From positions 2,285,500-2,349,499 of the forward strand of contig LNGK01000004.1 of NCBI GenBank assembly GCA_001510575.1: a stretch of DNA of 64,000 nt. Direction: 5' to 3'. Source of the stretch: Knoxdaviesia capensis (Eukaryota > Ascomycota > Sordariomycetes > Microascales > Gondwanamycetaceae). A model generated the notes under the pieces. The model did not search any database and was not told the DNA's origin. It saw only the letters and a program-made list of their open reading frames with translations. Numbering within the stretch: position 1 is the stretch's first letter; each line of letters opens with the position of its first letter. The position numbers and the translations under genes are program-made. This document shows, one piece after another, positions 57,566 to 64,000 of this stretch.

Positions 57566-58410
57566 GAGTGAACATGCCCGGGAACTTTGCGTCCGCTCTC
57601 CTCCCCTTTTTTTCAGTTTCGGTTTTCTGCTTTTCCTTCAAGAATGTTCGTACACGTCATGTTTTCTTTTCAAGTCTAAGTTAGTATGCAATATGATTCA
57701 CGGGATACGGGATACGGGATACACTTTGCTTTCAGTTACGGTCAGTTCGTCAGTTATTGGTCTCGTCGCTGTATTTTTGGTTTGTTTCAGCGCGCTTCAT
57801 GGATTTCTAGGGCTATTTCTTATTATTTCTTGGTTTCTGGCCTTGTGTGCTCCTTGACTTGAAAAACCAAGCTGGGAAATTAAGAGTTACAAACAGGATC
57901 TTCACACGGGCGCTTTTATTTCCCCAATGTTCTGATTTTCGCCCCGTGAAGCTTCGCGGTTGATCGGGCTTGATTGCGTTTGCGTGGGAAAAATACCAGT
58001 TTGGAGTCACCGGGATAGCAAATATCTGCTACACGTAGTTCACAATGTCATCACTGCTAAAATTACCAGTCGCAGAGGAAAATACAAGTGTCTAAGATGT
58101 GGTTTTCTGAGACTCGGCCGTCTAACACGGACTAGGGTTAAGAGATGATGAGGATTGTTGCTTGGAACGATGATGAAAGATGAATAAGTTGATGGAATTG
58201 AACTTAGGAATTGAGTAAAAAGTTAGATGTAAGAGGAAGAAAATGGGCTAGACTAGAAATGGACAGAAGTCCAGCATTTATAGGCTAGCCAGAACCAGGC
58301 TTCAGCCCACTGGTCACGTGATCCACGCATTTCCGTCCTTCCTCACACGCCCCTCGGACGCAAATGCGTTCAACATGCGCCCCTCGGAACAAACGATATA
58401 TGAATACTAT
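57566..58410. other. 3' flank of the PAS gene up to the transposon island
   Basis: No gene is seen. A 7-bp unit GGGATAC is repeated three times near 57700-57721. The base composition is ordinary and rich in CA/TG, in contrast to the sequence that starts inside the transposon. Confidence 0.5.
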
Positions 58411-58412
58411 TA

Positions 58413-58496
58413 CCCGTGCCACGCACCCACTAAAGTGGGTGCTCTACACCAAGATGAACCAATCACTAAAATGAACCACTCTCCTTATTTTTAACT
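58413..58496 (+). repeat. Left terminal inverted repeat
   Basis: The 84-bp arm matches the right arm at all but one position. The difference is a C-to-T change in a CpA context on this copy (CACTAAAA against CACCAAAA). It contains the internal palindrome CACCCACTAAAGTGGGTG. Confidence 0.92.
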
Positions 58497-59499
58497 ATAG
58501 ATCTTATTTTAACTACAACTACCTATCTCTTTAACTATTTTAGTTTCTTTCCTATCTTATAGATAAGTAGTAGATCGAGTTTACTTATAGTACGTTATTT
58601 TTACGTTATAAGTGCCGTTTCGGTAATAATACGCTTAAAACGTCTATATAGCCGTTCTTCCGCTACCTTAACTACCTATCTTACTTATACCTCCTTATCC
58701 TCTTTCCGCTATATAATAAGCTCCTATACGTCTTCGATAGTAAGCGTATTACCTAACTATAGCCGAGTATTAGCTTTAGAACGAGCTAAGTAACGTATTT
58801 ATTTAGAACGCCTCGTCTTATTAAGATATTACCTCGATAGTAATAGCTAACTCTCTATTAGCTAGTATAGCTAGATATTAAGCTTACTTTCTCTTAGTAA
58901 GAAATAAGCTAACTTTACTAACTCTAATCTAAATACTAGTCTTATCTATATTCTATATCTAATAACGCGATTCTATAAATCTAGATAGTATCTTATAAGT
59001 AATAGAAGTACTCTTTAACGCGAAGAAGGTCTTTACTAACTTACTAATTAGTATCTAAGAGAGCTTACTATATAACTAGATATCTATATCTCTTAATAAA
59101 ATAAGCTACTTAGTTCTCTCTAATAAGCTAAAACTTATATAGATAGAAACGAATAGTAAGTATAAGCTTTAATAGATAACTAGATTAACTTACTCTAGCT
59201 AGTTAATATATCTATAAATAATAGCTTCTTTAGTAATAATAAGCTTTATATTTAAAGCTACTTACTTCTATACTAGCTTATTATTAATATACTTATTATA
59301 ATAGCGTACGAAAGTAGGGTATAGGATATCGAAGCCCTTCGTAACGGAACGAAGAAAGTTATCTAAATTATCTAGCTTATACTAGATAGCCTCTTATATA
59401 ATAGTTCGTTAGGTAGCTATTTAAATAAGGTATTAAATAATATAAAAAGTAGGAAAATAAAGTATAGAATAGAGAGGTCGGAAGAGGAAGAAGTTCTAG

Positions 59500-59583
59500 A
59501 GTTAAAAATAAGGAGAGTGGTTCATTTTGGTGATTGGTTCATCTTGGTGTAGAGCACCCACTTTAGTGGGTGCGTGGCACGGG
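59500..59583 (-). repeat. Right terminal inverted repeat
   Basis: This is the reverse complement of the left arm. It carries the same internal 8-bp-arm palindrome (CACCCACTTTAGTGGGTG) near its outer end. It shows no RIP-type change relative to the left arm. Confidence 0.92.
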
Positions 59584-59744
59584 TATCAGGAGAGAAAAAA
59601 AAAACTTCAGCACAGGAAGAAAATCTCATAAAAAAAAAAAAACTTTAATATAGGAAGCACAGGAAAAGGAAATATATAAAAACCTAAAAACCTTTAGAAA
59701 GGAAAAAAAAAAAAACGTATCTTATTTTATTAGAATACTTCGAA

Positions 59745-61198
59745 ATCGGTTATAAAGCTAAAAACTAAATAGCTTAGTTAAGATATTAGCTATTTATTCC
59801 GTATTTAGAACGTATTCGACGGATAAAAACTTAGAACGAACGGATTTACGAATTAAATAAAATTTCAGGTATATATACTTACTCTTATTATAGAATCTCG
59901 GGTTATTAATAAGCTTAAGAGTACTAGTATTATCGACTCGTAGGCGGATATTATAGCTTCGGTTAATTTTATATAAGAAATTACGTAGCTATAACGCTTC
60001 CTTAGTAGCTATATTTACTACTATATATTTAGCCTTAATAGTCGATTATATAATAACTACTTACTTTCTACTTACCTAGGCGATCGGACTACTTTAGATT
60101 AATAGGACCTATCCTATTATAGAGCGGCTATTTAGTATAGTATTATAGCTAGTATCTAAAAAGCTAACTATTAATATAAGCGAAAAGTCTAGCTTAGAAG
60201 GTCTCTCGTATCTTAAGGATAAATTCGTCGTCGTAGATAAGTATCTAACGATCCGTTTTAGTAATATAAATAAAGGAATAGTTATATAATTAGTAAATAC
60301 TACGTAGTAGTAAATAGAAAATACTAAATCGGGTCTCGTTATCGTTATTATATAAATAAGTTAACCGATTAGGGATCGATATCTATCTATATTAGTAGTA
60401 GAAAGCCTTTTACTATCTAAAGTAACTAAGTTAATACTAGATATCGGAATAGATACCGGTTATATTAGAGAGATATTAAGTCTAGCGTTTACTATAATCG
60501 CTTCTATATATTATATCTAGTATATAGAATAGGAGTCGAAGTTAATACCGATTACTACTCCTAATAACTACCGTAGCTTACTTATTAAGTCTACTTTTAG
60601 ATACTCTTAAAGTTCGAGTTTAAAGTTAGTTAGTATATACTCTTTTTAACCGAAGTATAGAATATTATCTATATATATAACTAGGATTATACCGTCTTTC
60701 TATTAGTAAAACGACGCTTTATCTATTTATAATCTCGTAAAACCTATACGTAGAAGCATATCGTAGAGTCTTAGCTATTATTATCTACTAGCTTATTTTA
60801 GACCGTATAATACTCGTTTTAGACGAATAAACGACTTCTCTATTTATCCTAAGTTATAGACGAAATCCGGATTACGTTATTTAATTTTATATATTAGTTA
60901 AATTATTCCTTTATATTATCGTATATATACCTCCTCTTCTAGGAGTCTATATAAGAAAGCTACTATAATATCTAACTATCGTATAGTTAAATACTCTTTA
61001 GCTATAATAGCTAGTATTACTCTCTACGTTATAGCATACGATATTATAGCGAAGGTTTCCTAATAATCGAAGCCCTTACGCTATTAAAATCCTTAGGCTA
61101 TAATACGTACTTTCCGTTTAATAATTTATCTATACTTATCGTATTTAGACTTTAGTACCTATTTAGCTATAATCGGCTTATATCTAGATAGTAGCGAT
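59745..61198 (-). mobile_element. RIP-degraded Ty1/copia retrotransposon pol (reverse transcriptase and RNase H)
   Basis: Minus-strand translation, read through many stops, follows the copia Pol order. First comes KRKVRIIA and GFDY near 61080, then DIIVAFLYRLLEEEVYIRQY near 60950 and RLKRVLYGLK near 60820. The catalytic IYIDNILYFG block is near 60665 and YRSLIG near 60390. The RNase H part gives NTSTLKLINNPRFYNKSKY near 59900, then FLSVEYV and IANILTKLFSF near 59780. Stops fall where families have Gln or Trp, and Tyr replaces His, as CpA-to-TpA mutation predicts. Gag, protease and integrase are not recognisable here, and no 3' LTR is evident below 59745. The copy is dead. Confidence 0.85.
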
Positions 61199-61199
61199 G

Positions 61200-61480
61200 T
61201 GATTCCTAGATATATAGTCTAAAGGACTAATAAATAAGTTATAATTATAAGACACGTATAGAGAAATATATATAAAGGGAAGCTTAAATTTTTTCTATCT
61301 TAAGATATTTCCTATAAAAGCGCGGTAGATATCTACCTTTTATAGGTCTTTTACTAGCTCTTTAAGGTATTTATATATATATAGATATATACCTAAATAC
61401 TTACCGCTAGGTAGTATCCACGTATATTAGTATACGTTTATATATAATTATAATATACTCTAACCTATTAGGGATCTATA
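61200..61480 (-). repeat. LTR-like repeat, copy A (minus orientation)
   Basis: 281 bp match the reverse complement of the repeat at 63555-63836 along the whole length. In minus orientation it begins TATAGATCC and ends GGAATCA, consistent with an original TGTGGATCC...GGAATCA, a TG...CA LTR. It directly abuts the copia pol remnant at 61198, so it may be that element's 5' LTR after deletion, or an insertion into it. Its TG/CA dinucleotides are mostly converted to TA. Confidence 0.8.
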
Positions 61481-63554
61481 AGATCCCCTTTCTTAACTAG
61501 ATCGTCCGCGATCTACCTTTAACTAGTAAAGGATATTAAAAGGACTTCCCTTTATATAATTTTATACTCGTACTACGAGCGGTTTTTAATTATTTTTATA
61601 TTTTTCTAGGGGTCCTCTTTTTTTTATCCTTTTCGATTTTTCTAAGCGTATAGAAAGAAATATAATATAAAGCGAGTCTAAATAGCGGTTAGATAGGAAT
61701 AATAATAGTAATCGATAGGAAAATAGGTATCTAGTATAATAAAGGGGAACTTCCTATTTATAGCGTTTTAAGTAGCTATAGGTACCGTTTTATCTATCTA
61801 ACGATATAAATACCTTAGTATTAAATAGTATTAGGGGGGATTAAGAATACTACGACGCCTAGTTAGATAGTAACGGCTTATACTATACTATATAGGTAGC
61901 GATTACGTAACTCGTCTACCTATTATTAGTTAATATAAGCGGGCGCTACGCCTAGGAATTAGGCTATAAAGGTAGCGGGGACCGGGGCGTTAGGGAAAGG
62001 GGGTACTATTACGATAGCGGTAGCTACTATTAGTATAGCTATCGGCGTAAATACTAGTATTACCGGTATAACGGTAGCTCTACTAGCTAGTATTAGTACT
62101 ATAACGGCTAGTATAACGGGTACTACTACTAGCGGAGTAGGTACTAGCGGGGGTCCTCCCTTAATAATATTAATTTTAGCGGCCTCGGTAGCCGAAAAGA
62201 GAAGTAATAGGTATACCGAGGTTAGGGCTAACGCTAAAGCCGTACGCCGTAGGCGTATAATAATCGGTTAAATAGGTACGAGGTATCCCTTAAAGGTATA
62301 TTAGATAGCTACTATATTAATAAAACGGCTCGCGTTATTAAATTCTACGCTATTTAACTTCTAATTAGCGGCTATAAAGTCCCTATTATAGACGAGTATA
62401 TATTTAGCTATAGCGATATCCTATAGCGCTCGGGTTTATATACTTAACGTATTAATCTAGTTCTTATCGGTATCTATAAAGGTATCTATTTCGGCTAATA
62501 TATTACTAGGTACCTAGTAATTAGTTTAATAGTTATAGTATTCGGTATAAGTATTCTATACGATATTATTAATAACGTATCGATAGTAGAGAATACTTAG
62601 GTATTTAATACGTCTTAGTACGTATTAGGTATACGGAATCGGCTTAATAGCTCCGACTATAGTAGTAATACGTAGTACGTTCGTAGCGGGAGTAACGGTA
62701 AGGGGAATAGCGGCTATAATAGGTAATAAGGTATTATTAGCGTTATTATTATTATTATTAATAAGCTATTAAGAGATATTATTATCGTTTATAATATAAA
62801 TAGTAGGCTTAGTAAGTAGAATAGCTATTAATAGTACTAGTAATAGAAAGGATAAATAGGAAAGAGATAGTAGTAATAAGAGAGATAAAGAACTATCTAA
62901 TTCTAAATCGTTTATAGCTAGAGATCGCTAGCTTCTTATATTTCTTCGTTAGTTATATAACTATTCGTTTCTTTATTTATTATAAATAAGAAAGAATTTA
63001 GCTTTTTATTATAAAAGGTAAGGTTATTATAGCGTTTATCGTACTATAGTAGTCCTTCTATTAGCTAATATAGTCCTAATAGCTATTAAACCGGGTAGTT
63101 ACCGAGAAAAGCGGGTCCTAGAGGGCGGAAGGGATAGCTAGATAAAGGACGTTTAGGTTAGTCGCGGCATTTAGAATATTATGCTATAGCGGTATTATAC
63201 TATTCGGTTATTAGATAGTATAATTAGCACTTCTTTCCCCTCCCTTCGTTATACGAATATAGGAAAGGGCGATAGTTAGCCGCGTAAATATAGGTAGCTA
63301 GCGTAAAACGCGGGAATTAGGAATAAAGAAAGGAAGAAAGAAAAAAATAGTATATAAGCGTAGCGGTAAGTCTAGAGCGTTCTATTAATTATTAATATAG
63401 TAAAATAGGTTAAAAGTAGGGAAATATATAGGAAAAAATTAGAAAAAGTATATAAAAGGCGGAATATTAGCGGTAATAGCGGTAAAATAAAAAAAGAATA
63501 ATAAAAGAAAAATTCTAAAAAGGGAAAATAGTATAGCTTAATAGTAAGGCGTAG
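61481..63554. other. RIP-mutated AT-rich sequence between inverted LTR-like repeats
   Basis: About 2.07 kb are rich in TA and poor in CA/TG. The GC-richer patch at 61930-62170 is low in complexity. No transposase or polymerase motif is readable in any frame. It may be a mutated gag or non-autonomous element interior. Confidence 0.55.
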
Positions 63555-63836
63555 TGTGGATCCCCAAATAGGTCAGAGTGCATTATAATTACGTATAAAC
63601 GTATACTAATACACGTGGATACTACCTAGCGGTAAGTATTTAGGTATATATCTATATATATATAAATGCCTTAAAGAGCTAGTAAAAGACCTATAAAAGG
63701 TAGATATCTACCGCGCTTTTATAGGAAATATCTTAAGATAGAAAAAATTTAAGCTTCCCTTTATATATATTTCTCTATACGTACCTTATAATTATAACTT
63801 ATTTATTAGTCCTTTAGACTATATATCTAGGAATTA
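63555..63836 (+). repeat. LTR-like repeat, copy B (plus orientation)
   Basis: 282 bp begin TGTGGATCC and end GGAATTA. It is the inverted partner of copy A. The first ~50 bp keep several TG/CA dinucleotides (GTGTGGATCC, GTCAGAGTGCATT, ACACGTGGATAC) that are TA in copy A, so this copy is less mutated at one end. Confidence 0.8.
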
Positions 63837-64000
63837 TAAAAAATTAATTTTTTATAAGCGTAATACTTATACTATTAATCTCTTATTAACCTTCCTTTAA
63901 AGCCTAACCGTCGTAATCGACTACCTTTCCTCTAGGTTCGAGTCCTAATCGATACGTAATCGACCGATATCTCGACTTTCCTTTCTTTTAATTTAGAATT
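63837..64000. other. AT-rich RIP-mutated sequence to the window end
   Basis: The same TA-rich composition continues to the window edge, so the transposon island extends beyond it. I see no gene. Confidence 0.5.

Larger units (their letters stand above)
58413..59583 (-). mobile_element. Internally deleted, RIP-mutated Fot1/pogo-like transposon with 84-bp TIRs
   Basis: An 84-bp terminal inverted repeat (58413-58496 and 59500-59583; ends CCCGTGCCACGC) bounds 1171 bp. It is flanked by a TA duplication at 58411-58412 and 59584-59585. The arms differ at one base. On the minus strand, degraded Fot1/DDE_1 transposase sequence is readable through stops: a block at about 58960-58870 (NIDKTSIQIRVSKVSLFLTK, then RELAIT) and one near 58790-58710 (RYLARSKANTRL, then LTIEDV). 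Between these blocks the middle of the DDE domain is missing. CA and TG are almost absent from the interior but common in the TIRs. TA duplication and DDE_1 motifs place it in the Tc1/mariner-pogo group. It is non-autonomous; the TIRs could still be used in trans. Confidence 0.82.

Noticed and set aside
63905..63965. tRNA-like T-arm (GGTTCGAGTCC) near the window end
   Set aside because: The stem pairs only four bases and no acceptor, D or anticodon arm fits around it. It lies in RIP-mutated sequence.

Overview
The window looks like a contig piece from a filamentous ascomycete (Pezizomycotina, most likely Eurotiales such as Aspergillus or Penicillium). Genes carry short 60-110 bp introns with GT..CTAAC..AG signals, intergenic DNA has CT-rich leaders, and gene content is typical of moulds (TOK-type K+ channel, GH43 xylosidase, GH55 and GH18 remnants, WSC domains, fungal PAS protein). 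The last 5.6 kb is very AT-rich and almost free of CA/TG dinucleotides, the mark of repeat-induced point mutation (RIP).

Layout. 1.9-4.8 kb: two-pore outward-rectifier potassium channel (+). 5.2-5.6 kb: small secreted protein (-), whose signal peptide appears only after splicing. 8.7-9.5 kb: acidic protein of unknown function (+). 12.3-15.7 kb: 1135-residue low-complexity protein with a conserved C-terminal domain (-). 18.0-22.3 kb: graveyard of broken genes: an unrecognised N-terminal fragment, WSC domains on the minus strand, half of a GH55 beta-1,3-glucanase, and the C-terminus of a class V chitinase. 23.0-29.4 kb: housekeeping block of ARMH3-like Golgi protein (+), Mgs1/WRNIP1 AAA+ ATPase (-) and mitochondrial Isa1 (-). 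31.2-36.6 kb: MFS sugar transporter and GH43 beta-xylosidase, both minus strand, with XlnR-type GGCTAAA/GGCTAG motifs upstream of each, suggesting joint control in pentose or xylan use. 38.3-39.7 kb: pseudogene of a DUF1593/Sde182-like protein. 40.6-42.0 kb: Gvp36-like BAR protein (+). 43.0-44.2 kb: probable Rrn11-like Pol I initiation factor (+). 44.3-46.8 kb: ten-exon EED/ESC-type WD40 protein (-) with an 11-nt microexon and a GC-AG intron. 46.8-55.6 kb: almost 9 kb without a recognisable gene, ending in a pyrimidine-rich leader before a two-PAS-domain protein (+, 55.6-57.6 kb). 58.4-64.0 kb: transposon island: an internally deleted Fot1/pogo-like element with intact 84-bp TIRs, a RIP-degraded Ty1/copia pol gene (-), and two ~282-bp LTR-like repeats in opposite orientation.

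The window mixes conserved housekeeping genes (Golgi PI4P, replication-stress, Fe-S, Pol I transcription) with an accessory layer of carbohydrate-active and surface genes. Much of that accessory layer is decaying. Four of the five premature stops noted in the two CAZyme-type pseudogenes (three in GH55, two in DUF1593) are explained by CpA-to-TpA changes, the same chemistry that degraded the terminal transposons. I found no CRISPR array, tRNA or rRNA. The most unusual items are the transposon with mutated interior but clean ends, the microexon in the EED-like gene, and the inverted patchwork of cell-wall gene fragments at 18-22 kb.
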